DNA from: CBDDBH01 sp965225625
GTDB taxonomy: Bacteria; Pseudomonadota; Gammaproteobacteria; JADZEE01
Length of the DNA: 64,000 nt
Direction of reading: 5' to 3'
Assembly (NCBI GenBank): GCA_965225625.1
Contig: CBDDBH010000032.1
Location: forward strand, 1-64,000
The notes under the pieces were generated by a model. The model was not told the DNA's origin. It did not search any database and saw only the letters and a list, made by a program, of their open reading frames with translations. How positions within the stretch are numbered: position 1 is the first letter of the stretch; each line of letters begins with the position of its first letter. Below, piece by piece: positions 8,233-16,195 of this stretch. A program made the position numbers and the translations under genes.

Positions 8233-8291
8233 TTCCACCTCGTTATGGCATTTTAACGCCTTAACTTGGTGTCCTGATTTAGTAGACCACT

Positions 8292-8492
8292 TCATTGCAG
8301 CTTGTCCCAGCGGGCGAGTCGGTCCATGTCCTTCTCAAGGACATCTCTCACGTCACCAATACTGCTGATAGCGGCGTTTCTGAGGACTTGGGCCTTCTCG
8401 CGGACTGCGTGTAGTTGGATTGGCGGTAGCTCAGATGGATCGCGTAGCAGCGCTTCGAGGATGGGCTTGAGATACTTTGGGGGTTCGGGCAT
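8292..8492 (-). CDS. Small hypothetical protein, end altered by IS insertion
   Basis: A 66-aa helical, charged protein (MPEPPKYLKPILEALLRDPS, then QLHAVREKAQVLRNAAI and VLEKDMDRLARWDKLQ). No family recognised. Its stop codon lies exactly at the border with the IS element, so the original C-terminus was probably longer and cut by the insertion. It lies downstream of hflC on the same strand, 90 bp away. Confidence 0.45.
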   Translation of the reverse strand: MPEPPKYLKPILEALLRDPSELPPIQLHAVREKAQVLRNAAISSIGDVRDVLEKDMDRLARWDKLQ

Positions 8493-8582
8493 GCGGTATG
8501 CTCCGTTCTAGCTGGTGTTCTTCGCAATCAACCGCGTGGCTCAGGTTCGGAAAGTTCAATGTCATCGGATGCCGCTTGGATC

Positions 8583-9548
8583 TCAAGGCGGGGCCATGCC
8601 TTTCAGAAACTTGAAGAGGTCACTGTCAGTGGAAAGGACAAGCGTCGTGTTCTCGCCGATGATCGCCGGGTAAGATTGCATCGTCCGCGTGAATTCATAG
8701 AACGCCACCGCTTCGGGGCTCTGGTTGTAGGCCGCTGCATAGATTTCGGTAGCTTTCGCGTCCGCCACGCCACGGATCTCCTCGACCTGGCGGTAGGCTT
8801 CAGACTGGATCTTATTCAGGTCACGCACACGATTGCCGCGGATTCGGGCGGCCTCGCCGTTACCTTCCGACAGAAAGCGTTCCGCGATCTGCCGCCGTTC
8901 GCTGATCATTCGGTCGTAGATCTTCGGGCGCACGCTTTCGTTGTAATTGATCCGCTTGAACCGGATGTCGAGCAATTCGATTCCAAACACTCGAACCTTC
9001 TCGGCGGCGGCGGCAAAGATCTCCTGCTCGACCAGTTGGCGTCCCTTCTGGATCGGCACCAGTGACCCCATATCCAGCTCCCTTTCCGCGTCGGTCAGGA
9101 GAGCGTCGCGCAACGGCACGCGATCCTTGGTGGTGCGGATGATCTCGATCAGCTCGTGCTTGGCGACCGCGTTGCGCGTCTCGCTTCCGAGAATATCGTC
9201 CAACCGGGACTGAGCACTGCGTTCGTCACGCAATCGCAGAAAGTACTGGAGCGGATCCGTGATCCGCCAGCGAGCGAAGAGATCGACCGAGATGTAGAGC
9301 TTGTCCTTAGTGGGCATATCCGACGGGCTGCCGTCCCACTCGAGAACGCGTTTATCGATCGGATTGACGTCCTGGATGAACGGCACTTTGACCTTCAGAC
9401 CAGCAGAGGTCACCGGGTCGCCGACGGGCTTGCCGAACTGTGTGATGATCATCTGCTCGACTTCGCTCACCGTGTAGAGCGAGCTCATCGCGACGAAGGT
9501 GCCGATGCCCAGGACCAGCATTAGGGCGATTTGCGTATTCTTGTTCAT
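8583..9548 (-). CDS. hflC: HflC, regulator of FtsH protease
   Basis: This 321-aa SPFH/prohibitin-family protein has one N-terminal membrane helix (residues 7-26). It is followed by YTVSEVEQMIITQFGKPVGD, a band-7 domain (ISVDLFARWRITDPLQYFLR), and the coiled-coil stretch ERFLSEGNGEAARIRGNRVR. The C-terminus contains YPAIIGENTTLVLSTDSDLF, typical of HflC. With HflK it forms a membrane complex around FtsH and modulates membrane-protein degradation. It overlaps hflK by four bases (ATGA), so the pair is translationally coupled. Confidence 0.95.
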   Translation of the reverse strand: MNKNTQIALMLVLGIGTFVAMSSLYTVSEVEQMIITQFGKPVGDPVTSAGLKVKVPFIQDVNPIDKRVLEWDGSPSDMPTKDKLYISVDLFARWRITDPLQYFLRLRDERSAQSRLDDILGSETRNAVAKHELIEIIRTTKDRVPLRDALLTDAERELDMGSLVPIQKGRQLVEQEIFAAAAEKVRVFGIELLDIRFKRINYNESVRPKIYDRMISERRQIAERFLSEGNGEAARIRGNRVRDLNKIQSEAYRQVEEIRGVADAKATEIYAAAYNQSPEAVAFYEFTRTMQSYPAIIGENTTLVLSTDSDLFKFLKGMAPP

Positions 9549-10594
9549 GGCCGATCTCCCGTGTGCGAGTCGAGGTTCAGCAATGGCAGTATTCCCCGCG
9601 TCTGTTCATCGATGATGATCTTGGAGCGTATGCCTGGCAGCACGTCCTGCAGAGTCTCGATATAGATGCGGCGGCGCGTGACCTCCGGAGCCTTGGTGTA
9701 CTCCGTCAATAACGCGCTGAACCGAGCGACATCGCCTTGCGCCTCGTTGATCCGTTTGAGACGGTAGCCGTCGGCTTCGCGGATCCGCTGATCCTTCTCG
9801 CCCTCCGCCAGCGGGATCACCTTGTTGTAATCGCGCCGGGCTTCGTTGATCAGCTTCTCCTTCTCCTGCTGCGCCTGGTTGACCTCGTTGAAGGACTCCT
9901 GCACGGGTACTGGCGGATTGATGTTCTTCAATTGCACCTGGTCGATGCTGATCCCCATAGCGTACTTGGTCGAGAGTGCCTGCATCTTGGTCAGTGCTTC
10001 CGATTCGATTTCCTGTCGGCCGATGGTAATTACCTCGTCCACGGTGCGATCGCCGACGACTTCCCGCATCACGGATTCGGAAACATAGCGCAGCGTTTCA
10101 GTCGGTTCCCGGACCTCGAAAAGGAACTTTGCAGGATCCGAAATGCGGTATTGAACCACCCATTCCACCAAGGCGGCGTTCAGGTCGCCCGTCACCATTT
10201 GTGTTTCCAGATTTCCTTCGCCAGGGCGAGGGCTTTGGAACGGATCGACGGCGCCTGGGGTCGTGAACCCGAATTCCTGCTTCAATTGCCGTTTGACTGG
10301 AACGATAGTCGCCGCATCAACACCCAGTGGCAGCTTGAAATGCAACCCCGGCGGAACGTCCTTGAGATACTTACCGAAGCGTTGCACGACAGCGACGGAA
10401 TCGCTCGGCACAGTGTAATAGGCCGTCCATGCGAGCAGGCCGGCCACGACGAGAACGACAGCGCTGATTGCGCCTCTCGGACCGCCACTGGGCAGGATCT
10501 GCATGAGCCGAGCCTGCCCCTGCCGGACCAGATCCTCGAGGTCGGGGGGGCTGGCTCCGCTACCCCGAAGGCCATTACCGTTCTGCCATGACAT
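9545..10594 (-). CDS. hflK: HflK, regulator of FtsH protease
   Basis: A 349-aa partner of HflC. It has the Gly/Pro-rich cytoplasmic start, a membrane helix at about residues 42-61, the SPFH domain (YYTVPSDSVAVVQRFGKYLK, then VEWVVQYRISDPAKFLFEVR), the conserved INPPVPVQESFNEVNQAQQE stretch and a coiled coil. ATG 10594 has a strong AGGAGGG site. Directly upstream lies the duplicated 5' region of ino1, which may now act as the leader of this operon. The usual neighbours hflX and hfq are not nearby. Confidence 0.95.
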   Translation of the reverse strand: MSWQNGNGLRGSGASPPDLEDLVRQGQARLMQILPSGGPRGAISAVVLVVAGLLAWTAYYTVPSDSVAVVQRFGKYLKDVPPGLHFKLPLGVDAATIVPVKRQLKQEFGFTTPGAVDPFQSPRPGEGNLETQMVTGDLNAALVEWVVQYRISDPAKFLFEVREPTETLRYVSESVMREVVGDRTVDEVITIGRQEIESEALTKMQALSTKYAMGISIDQVQLKNINPPVPVQESFNEVNQAQQEKEKLINEARRDYNKVIPLAEGEKDQRIREADGYRLKRINEAQGDVARFSALLTEYTKAPEVTRRRIYIETLQDVLPGIRSKIIIDEQTRGILPLLNLDSHTGDRP

Positions 10595-10610
10595 TGGGAC
10601 GCCCTCCTTT

Positions 10611-10766
10611 CTACGACATTATCTCGTGCGCGCGCCACTCACCGATCCGCGGATCTATGAGCCCGGCATAGTCTTGCTCGACACGCTGCCGATAATACTC
10701 AAGCCATTGAATGAGCGAGTTCGCACAGTTTCCCACTCCGGCAATCACGACTCTTACTTTTCTCAT
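10611..10766 (-). pseudogene. ino1 5' fragment (51 codons)
   Basis: ATG 10766 with AGAGGAAA upstream encodes MRKVRVVIAGVGNCANSLIQ, then WLEYYRQRVEQDYAGLIDPR and IGEWRAHEIMS. This is the first 45 residues of the inositol-phosphate synthase of 2747-3880, with conservative or synonymous differences, followed by six unrelated codons and a stop. The catalytic protein cannot be made. The fragment ends 17 bp before hflK and could serve as a short leader ORF. Confidence 0.9.
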
Positions 10767-11119
10767 TCGTTCTTTCCTCTATCGGTGTAGTGCAAGCCGA
10801 TGGGTTGGACAATTTCTAGGTCAACAGGTGATGGGTGTCCTCCTGTTGGGAGACACTGCCGCCACGCATCAGGCCCCCAGCCCGAAGAGACCGATGCCAT
10901 TTGGCTATGGAGCTCGGGGGCACCCTCACGCGGGGAGCCCGATCGTGCAGTAGCTAGTGGGATCGGCTGGCGAGCAATGACCAGACTAGCGGGAGTCAAT
11001 GCCGCACATGCATAACTCCGACGTGATTACGCTAACTGAAAAGCGGACTGACGACAAGTCCGTTGAGGGTAACACTCCAGCACTCCTCACGCTTGGCGAA
11101 TGGCTACCACACCACATCG
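10631..11119 (-). repeat. Inverted-repeat copy B
   Basis: On the minus strand this segment repeats copy A (2413-2882): the end of a CxxC small protein gene, about 300 bp of leader, and 45 codons of ino1. Identity is patchy (roughly three quarters by eye), with conserved blocks separated by diverged stretches. The duplication is therefore old, and the retained blocks may be functional (promoter, leader RNA). Confidence 0.75.
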
Positions 11120-11233
11120 GCGACACTCGAGATGCTCGACGCTGCCGCCCTCCCCGAAACCGAACGTCACGTCGATAACTCTAAAATCGTGGAATCCCAA
11201 CCCGCAGAGAACACGACCGACCAGCTTCCACAT
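11087..11233 (-). CDS. Small CxxC-type protein, copy 2 (intact)
   Basis: A 48-aa protein: MWKLVGRVLCGLGFHDFRVI, then DVTFGFGEGGSVEHLECRRC, then GVVAIRQA. The CRRCG knuckle together with the earlier Cys and His could bind zinc. The protein matches the partial products at 2100-2309 and 2413-2451, with mostly synonymous codon differences, which supports real coding. The frame is open upstream of the chosen ATG (ALIADKP), and no good ribosome-binding site decides the start. It lies 38 bp after the nuclease gene on the same strand. The pattern resembles small phage zinc proteins; function unknown. Confidence 0.6.
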   Translation of the reverse strand: MWKLVGRVLCGLGFHDFRVIDVTFGFGEGGSVEHLECRRCGVVAIRQA

Positions 11234-11271
11234 CGGCTTATCAGCGATTAATGCAGTACGGTGGCGCTAAG

Positions 11272-11919
11272 TTATCGGCACAATTTCTCACACGGCACCC
11301 CATCACTGTCTCCGTCCAGTCGCGTTAGGCTACATTCCGTTAGGTAAAACTTCGCTTCCTTGCATGAGGTCATTTCTCGACAGTAAGTCTTAGTGCCGCA
11401 GGTAAAGGCTTGAGCCGCGCCGGTTCCCGATTCGGTCATCCTGCTGGAAGCGGATTTTGTTCCACGTCGCCATTCCCAGGGTGGTGCTTGGGCCTCAGGA
11501 AGTCCCCATAATCCGCGTCCGTTAGCTTTGGCCTGTTCTTCGTAGGCAAACAGACTTCGATCGGTAACGTACTGCCGCTAGACCCAGGCATGGCCGCCTT
11601 TGATCAACTCAGCATTCACATCGGTATTGCCAACATAGACCCGGCCCACGATACGACCATACCGGTCTGTATCCAGGTATTCGATACGGGCCTCTTTTCC
11701 AAATGCCAAGTCGGAAAGCGCTTGCTTGGCTTTCGTACCCCACGGTTGTCCGCACTCGGGTGTGTCTATCTCTGAGAGACGGACTTTGATTTGCCGCTTT
11801 TCAGGCGTGAGCAGCGTCAGCGTATCGCCGTCGGTAACCCCGACGACTTTGCCGTAATAGGTTTGTGCGCTGCACGGTAACGTAACAACGACGAACAGAA
11901 GAATGGAAGCGCAGCGCAT
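11272..11919 (-). pseudogene. Secreted thermonuclease with Excalibur domain, one in-frame amber
   Basis: ATG 11919 with GGGGGAGG upstream opens a signal peptide (MRCASILLFVVVTLPCSAQT). A staphylococcal-nuclease domain follows: GKVVGVTDGDTLTLL, IKVRLSEIDTPECGQPWG and DRYGRIVGRVYVG. At HAWV the frame meets TAG (11578-11580). It then continues intact with RQYVTDRSLFAYEEQAKANG, WEWRRGTKSAS and an Excalibur calcium-binding end (LTRLDGDSDGVPCEKLC) to TAA 11272. Homologues have Tyr at the stop, so TAC or TAT to TAG is the single lesion. Translation would stop before the last strand/helix of the nuclease fold. An IS sits about 20 bp upstream of the start and may have separated the promoter. Confidence 0.85.
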
Positions 11920-11967
11920 GGAACCTCCCCCGATATTGCACACACACGTTGTTAGTTCCCATGACCC

Positions 11968-12771
11968 TTAGGCCATCCTCACCTCATACTCCGTTGGTGT
12001 CTGGTATCCGAGCGATGAGTGTATCCTCTTTCGATTATAGAACCCAACATACTCAATGATCACCGCCCGCAATTGCTTCTGCGTAATAAACTCGTTCCCG
12101 TGGATCCGCTCTGCATTGAAATTGTGAAAAATTGACTCCATCTCCGCGTTATCGTTCATCACCCCTTTGCGATCCATGCTTTGGCGCACCCCGTGGTCTT
12201 GTAGCCACCTCTGGTACTTGGTTGCTACGTACTCCGCACCCCGATCTGAATGAAAGTACAAACCCGGCTGCGCCAATCGCTTCTTCGCCGCCCGCTTGAA
12301 CGCGGTCAACGATAAATCGACGTTGCGCGTGTTCGATAACGACCAACCCACAATCCGGCGCGAGAACTTATCCATCACCACCGCCAGGTACCGCCACTCC
12401 CCGTGCACCCGTAAATACGTCACATCACCCACCCCTATCTGATTCGGTCCCGTGGCTTCCAATCCCTGTATCTCATTGCCGATACGCGCGTAGAAACGAT
12501 CCATCTTCGCGTGCGGGCGGTACAGCCGCGCGCACCGCGCTTTCAGGTCGTTTTCTCGCATTATTCGTGCAACGCGGTTCACTCCAACCACAATACCTGC
12601 CTGTTTCAGCGCCTCGTGGACCTTCGGGCTGCCGTATATTCCGTCCAACTCGCCATACACCCGCTCGATGGCCTCTCTCGGCTCCGCATCTTTCTTACTA
12701 TGCGCCGAGCAGCCTCGCGTCTTCCACGCGTGATATCCAAATCGACTCACGTCATACACTCGACACAGCAT
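11968..12771 (-). CDS. IS3-family transposase OrfB
   Basis: A 267-aa DDE integrase core with first Asp in GVGDVTYLRVHGEWRYLAVV, second in YFHSDRGAEYVATKYQRWLQ and Glu in MNDNAEMESIFHNFNAERIH. It ends in YNRKRIHSSLGYQTPTEYE. The first Met at 12771 is internal: the frame is open upstream (KEIFEYIDTQRGNYPLS) into orfA. The real product is therefore an OrfAB fusion made by slippage on the A8 run. Confidence 0.92.
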   Translation of the reverse strand: MLCRVYDVSRFGYHAWKTRGCSAHSKKDAEPREAIERVYGELDGIYGSPKVHEALKQAGIVVGVNRVARIMRENDLKARCARLYRPHAKMDRFYARIGNEIQGLEATGPNQIGVGDVTYLRVHGEWRYLAVVMDKFSRRIVGWSLSNTRNVDLSLTAFKRAAKKRLAQPGLYFHSDRGAEYVATKYQRWLQDHGVRQSMDRKGVMNDNAEMESIFHNFNAERIHGNEFITQKQLRAVIIEYVGFYNRKRIHSSLGYQTPTEYEVRMA

Positions 12772-12800
12772 GCTCAGCGGATAGTTACCTCGCTGAGTAT

Positions 12801-13130
12801 CTATGTACTCGAAGATCTCTTTTTTCGTTCCAAAGAGTACTGGATGCTTTTTTTTAAAAGCTCATGCTCCATCTTTAAACGCTCATGCGCCTTCTCTACC
12901 TTCCTCAAGCGCGCTAATTCCTCTCGCGTTTCTGACTCTAGAACGCCTTTCGTCGCTTTTGCCATGATCTCACCGTGCCGATATTGTTTCTTCCAACGGT
13001 AGAGCATGACCGGATGAATATCGAGTACCGCAGCGACATCTTGCGCGTGTACACCCGACAGCGCGCCTAGCTCTACTGCCGTGGCTTTAAACTGATCGCC
13101 GTACGCGTCGTGCTTTGTTTTCTTGGACAT
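12801..13130 (-). CDS. IS3-family transposase OrfA
   Basis: A 109-aa DNA-binding subunit with a helix-turn-helix (QFKATAVELGALSGVHAQDV, then AAVLDIHPVMLYRWKKQYRH) and a leucine-zipper-like tail (LARLRKVEKAHERLKMEHEL). It binds the IS ends and supplies the N-terminal part of the OrfAB transposase through frameshifting. A GAGGTGAGC sequence precedes the ATG. Confidence 0.9.
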   Translation of the reverse strand: MSKKTKHDAYGDQFKATAVELGALSGVHAQDVAAVLDIHPVMLYRWKKQYRHGEIMAKATKGVLESETREELARLRKVEKAHERLKMEHELLKKSIQYSLERKKRSSST

Positions 13131-13169
13131 TTGCTCACCTCTAATAAATCACTCATTAGATGTGTGCAA

Positions 13170-13884
13170 AACTGGGGAAAGGTCCATGTGCTTTATAACG
13201 CTCAACACCGCACCGACGGCAACTATGAAAGGGAACGCGAATACCGGGTTGAGGGAAAGGAAGGCGAAACTGTTCCACACGCTAACGGGATTGATATTTC
13301 CTTCAGCAATGATTTGATTCTCCTGGCCAATGATAAATCGTCGAGTTTCGTATTGGTAAAGAAAACCGCTGAGTTCGCGTATGCTTGGACCATGCCTATA
13401 CCAACAGCGAAAGGTCTCATGGCTTTCGGCAATCACCGCGAGGGCAAATGTTCCTCAAACCCATTTGCCCAGCTAACCCCTTAGGGCACTTTACTTCGAG
13501 AATGGACAGCTACCATTTCCTTTACGGATAACGGGAGAAGCGCCATGAAACTAGGCGGCCGGGTATTTTCGACTTGTTACCACTTTGTTACCAGTCCGAG
13601 CCGATCGGAGCCAGTCTACCCTGTACCAAAGCGACCGAATTCCCACTTGACCGCTGGCTACGCCGTCCTTAGGTTCTGTTGGATTAGTTCCATCGGGTTC
13701 TGAAAATCCCTGTGTCGGTGGTTCACATCTGACGTGCAGGATGCACTACTGTCGCGAAGGGCATGGATGCCCGAGAGTGACCGCCCTGGCCACCAATATC
13801 AACCACTTACACGTCTTCGGAATGATTCAACGATCTGATCCCGCAGCATCTAATATTAACTGCAATTAAACCGTGCTCTATCCC
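13170..13884. other. Gene-poor stretch with a tRNA-Phe remnant
   Basis: About 700 bp without a convincing gene. Short hydrophobic frames on the minus strand (13149-13436) overlap each other in different frames and look like decay. Bases 13701-13724 (TGAAAATCCCTGTGTCGGTG then GTTC) match the anticodon-arm to T-loop part of bacterial tRNA-Phe (GAA anticodon). The acceptor stem and D-arm are missing. Such 3' tRNA pieces are typical leftover attachment sites of integrative elements. Confidence 0.5.
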
Positions 13885-14865
13885 CTATTTCGTATTCTCA
13901 ACCCCAATCGTAGCCATGCCGTTCTGCTCCTCAAGCCACTTCAGGGCATTAGCCAGCTGAGAATCACGCTCACGGACAATGCCGTCGTAATCGTCTGACC
14001 AGCGATACCAACCCTCGCCCGCTATGGCCCCGGCCTTACCCGCAGCGACCATATTTTTTAAGGTTTCCGTCGGGGCATTGGCGGGCGAGCCGGTTTTCTC
14101 TTCCATATAGACCATCGCCGCCAACGCGGTCTTTTTGTGCACCACCAAATCTTCGGTAAGTAACGGTCCCCAAAGCGCCAGGCGCGGACCTATGCTCAGG
14201 CGTACGGCGGCGTCGATATCTGCAGCGGTGGCTAATCCCTCATCGACCATGCGATAGATCTCGGCGAGCATGGCGATCTGCACCCGGTTAACCAAAAAAC
14301 CGGGGCTTTCGCGGCAGACCACAGCAACGTGATCTATCGTGGACAGAAACTTCTGCGCCCACTCGATGAGCGACGGCGGTGTGAAATCAGCATGGATTAC
14401 CTCGACTACCTTAATAATGTGCGCCGGCATAATGTAGTGAATCCCAATCACCCTTTCGCGGTGTTTGACCCCCATGCAAAGCGAAGTAAGCAGGTAGGAA
14501 GAAGTGTTGGTCGCCAGCAAAATCTCCGGCCCGCAAAGCGGATCAAGCTGGGCAAATAGAGCCTGCTTGACCGCCAGGTCTTCCTGCGCTACCTCGTGGA
14601 CCATGAACGAACCAGCGACTGCGCTCGCCAAATCGCCATCACCGCGAACACGATCAAGAATCGCCGTAACCGGGATAGAAGCTGTCACCAGACTCTCGGC
14701 AATCGGTGTCGCCCTTGCCGCGTAGCTGGCCAATGCATCGGAGTTAGTGTCATGGAGCACCACGTCGTAACCATGACGGGCATAAATGGTGGCGATAACT
14801 GCGCCCATAAAACCGGCACCAATGACAGTAATTTGATTTTGTTTGCGCTCTAAATGGTTCGCCAT
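13885..14865 (-). CDS. 3-Hydroxyacyl-CoA dehydrogenase family protein
   Basis: A 326-aa NAD-dependent dehydrogenase. Rossmann start ITVIGAGFMGAVIATIYARH; EILLATNTSSYLLTSL; the catalytic-His region ERVIGIHYIMPAHIIKVVEV; then VAVVCRESPGFLVNRVQIAM and a C-terminal domain with GPRLALWGPLLTEDL. The His is kept, but the usual 'HFFNP' Asn is Met, as in the branch that includes L-gulonate 3-dehydrogenase/lambda-crystallin. Substrate therefore uncertain: a 3-hydroxy acid or its CoA ester. No beta-oxidation partner is adjacent. Confidence 0.88.
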   Translation of the reverse strand: MANHLERKQNQITVIGAGFMGAVIATIYARHGYDVVLHDTNSDALASYAARATPIAESLVTASIPVTAILDRVRGDGDLASAVAGSFMVHEVAQEDLAVKQALFAQLDPLCGPEILLATNTSSYLLTSLCMGVKHRERVIGIHYIMPAHIIKVVEVIHADFTPPSLIEWAQKFLSTIDHVAVVCRESPGFLVNRVQIAMLAEIYRMVDEGLATAADIDAAVRLSIGPRLALWGPLLTEDLVVHKKTALAAMVYMEEKTGSPANAPTETLKNMVAAGKAGAIAGEGWYRWSDDYDGIVRERDSQLANALKWLEEQNGMATIGVENTK

Positions 14866-14952
14866 GATTTGCTCCCGAATTTGAATACGGTTGGATTAGT
14901 TATGCCTGCAAAAACTCGATTACTGCCTGGGTAAACGCTACAGAACGAAATA

Positions 14953-15005
14953 GGGGCAGACCACGTTTTTCCAAACGACGGGCGGAGAAACCGTGGTCTG
15001 TCCCC
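14953..15005. repeat. REP-like inverted repeat
   Basis: GGGGCAGACCACG at 14953 pairs with CGTGGTCTGTCCCC ending near 15005 (one-base bulge), giving a long stem with an approximately 25-base loop. It belongs with the GGGGTCAGA/TCTGACCCC elements seen elsewhere in the window and may also act as a terminator-like hairpin. Confidence 0.6.
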
Positions 15006-15131
15006 CATTTGTCATCAGTAATCGCACTGAATACCTGGCCAGCACATAAATGCACGCCGATCCGCTACGAGCGATACGTAGTAGCCCTCGTGCTAACAAG
15101 CCCTTCCCACGCTAATAATAGCGGGGTGCGG

Positions 15132-15626
15132 TCATTTCCATTCCGCCAACCATTGGTAGGTTCCGGCATACGATTGCTGTTCCCGTAATTCATCAACTAA
15201 CGCGACGTAATCTGGCGGGAACTGGTTCATGCCAACGTCTGTCCACCAACGTTGCGTGCGTTCGCTGACGAACAGCGCCGCGATTGGTATGGAGTAAGAA
15301 GATCATGTTTCCTCATCCAGCACTCCATTTTTAAACTGGGTCCAATAGTGCTCGCGCGACCGTAAGAATGTGAGCAACGCACCGTGGAGCTGTATTTTTT
15401 GATTCATTGTGAGATCACCTTCCCCGAATCGGCTCAGCCAAACGTCGGGGTGCTCGAGGAGGATGTTGTTCAAAATTGATATGTCGGCATCAATAAGCGA
15501 CTGCCGTGACTCCGACCTTAGTAGTGTCGCCGTCTGTTTGGTCTGAATAGCCAAATACGCCAGTGTCACCAGCACGGCGGTCGAACTGATTAACTGACCC
15601 CAGCTTGATATCTCTGTGATGTTCAT
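15132..15626 (-). pseudogene. One-helix membrane protein (QTKQTATLLRSES family), in-frame TGA
   Basis: ATG 15626 with GGAGGTAGC upstream opens MNITEISSWGQLISSTAVLV, TLAYLAIQTKQTATLLRSES and LTFLRSREHYWTQFKNGVLD. After DEET comes TGA (15303-15305); the frame then continues SSYSIPIAALFVSERTQRWW and ends LAEWK at 15132. The paralogue at 23366-23856 has Trp at the stop position (LDDPAWRSY), so TGG to TGA is the lesion. The architecture is one N-terminal membrane helix plus a roughly 120-aa cytosolic helical part. Function unknown. The next module gene upstream is cut off by the IS at 15651. Confidence 0.75.
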
Positions 15627-15712
15627 TGTGCTACCTCCGTTTTCCCCCTGTGTCAGGATAGATGTCGCCTTTATTAGAGAGAGAAAAACAAGGGGGCGAG
15701 AGAGATTGGTCA

Positions 15713-16195
15713 ATGAAACATTCACAGGAATTGAGAGAGAGGGTAACGAGGAAAGTGTTGGAAGGAACGAGGTCACAGGGGTTGGTCGCGGAGGAATTTG
15801 GAATTGGTCGTTCGACGATCCAGAATTGGTTACGTCAAGATCGAAGAGCGGGAGTGAGCGAGGTGGTGAAACAAGAGAGGCGCCCTGAGGACTGGACAGC
15901 GCAGGAGCGACTGAACGCGCTGATTGAGAGCAGTGCATTATCGGAGGATGCTCTGGGCGCGTGGTGTCGCGGTCAAGGGTTGCACACGCATCATCTTGAG
16001 CGTTGGCGCCGGGAGATAATTGAAGGTCAGGACCGGGGCAAGGGGTCGCAGAGCACGCTGCGCGCCTTACGCGAAGAGACCCGGTCATTGAAGAAGGAAC
16101 TACGTCGCAAGGAGAAGGCGCTGGCGGAGACGGCGGCGTTGCTGGTGCTGAAAAAAAAAGCGGCCGCGATTTGGGGGGAGCCCGAGGACGATTGA
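15713..16195 (+). CDS. IS3-family transposase OrfA
   Basis: From ATG 15713 the 160-aa product begins MKHSQELRERVTRKVLEGTR and contains the helix-turn-helix LVAEEFGIGRSTIQNWLRQD. A second HTH-like part (LNALIESSALSEDALGAWCR, GQGLHTHHLERWRREI) and a coiled coil (LRALREETRSLKKELRRKEK) follow. It is longer than ordinary OrfA proteins. The frame reaches the A9 slip site where OrfB begins. Confidence 0.88.
   Translation: MKHSQELRERVTRKVLEGTRSQGLVAEEFGIGRSTIQNWLRQDRRAGVSEVVKQERRPEDWTAQERLNALIESSALSEDALGAWCRGQGLHTHHLERWRREIIEGQDRGKGSQSTLRALREETRSLKKELRRKEKALAETAALLVLKKKAAAIWGEPEDD

Larger units (their letters stand above)
7061..8291 (-). mobile_element. IS3-family insertion sequence (degenerate)
   Basis: The ends form imperfect terminal inverted repeats: AGTGGTCAACTAATTCCGG from 7061 and, on the other strand from 8291, AGTGGTCTACTAAATCAGG. 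Inside are orfA and orfB in the usual IS3 arrangement on the minus strand, with a run of seven A near 7973-7979 as a likely -1 frameshift site. orfA has a frameshift and a stop, and orfB has an altered catalytic residue, so the element is probably immobile. No clear target duplication was seen. Insertion at 8291 supplies the stop codon of the neighbouring small gene. Confidence 0.85.
11937..13169 (-). mobile_element. IS3-family insertion sequence
   Basis: Two overlapping transposase frames on the minus strand are bounded by short inverted ends (TTGCACACA at 11937 and its complement TGTGTGCAA ending near 13169). A run of eight T on the plus strand at about 12848-12855 (A8 in the mRNA) lies in the orfA/orfB overlap, as expected for programmed -1 frameshifting. 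Both frames look intact, so the element may be active. The exact ends are approximate. Confidence 0.8.

Noticed and set aside
9737..10591. 284-codon plus-strand frame opposite hflK
   Set aside because: Antisense shadow of a highly conserved gene, with no recognisable domain or ribosome-binding site.
13149..13436. Hydrophobic small ORF on the minus strand
   Set aside because: It overlaps a second equally plausible frame (13223-13432), starts at the IS border and has no ribosome-binding site; treated as non-coding.
15303..15305. TGA read as tryptophan (alternative genetic code)
   Set aside because: Here a Trp codon is expected, but other in-frame TGA codons fall at Arg (8082) or Glu/Gly-like positions (48705), and many genes use TGA as their normal stop. 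Ordinary nonsense mutations explain the pattern.
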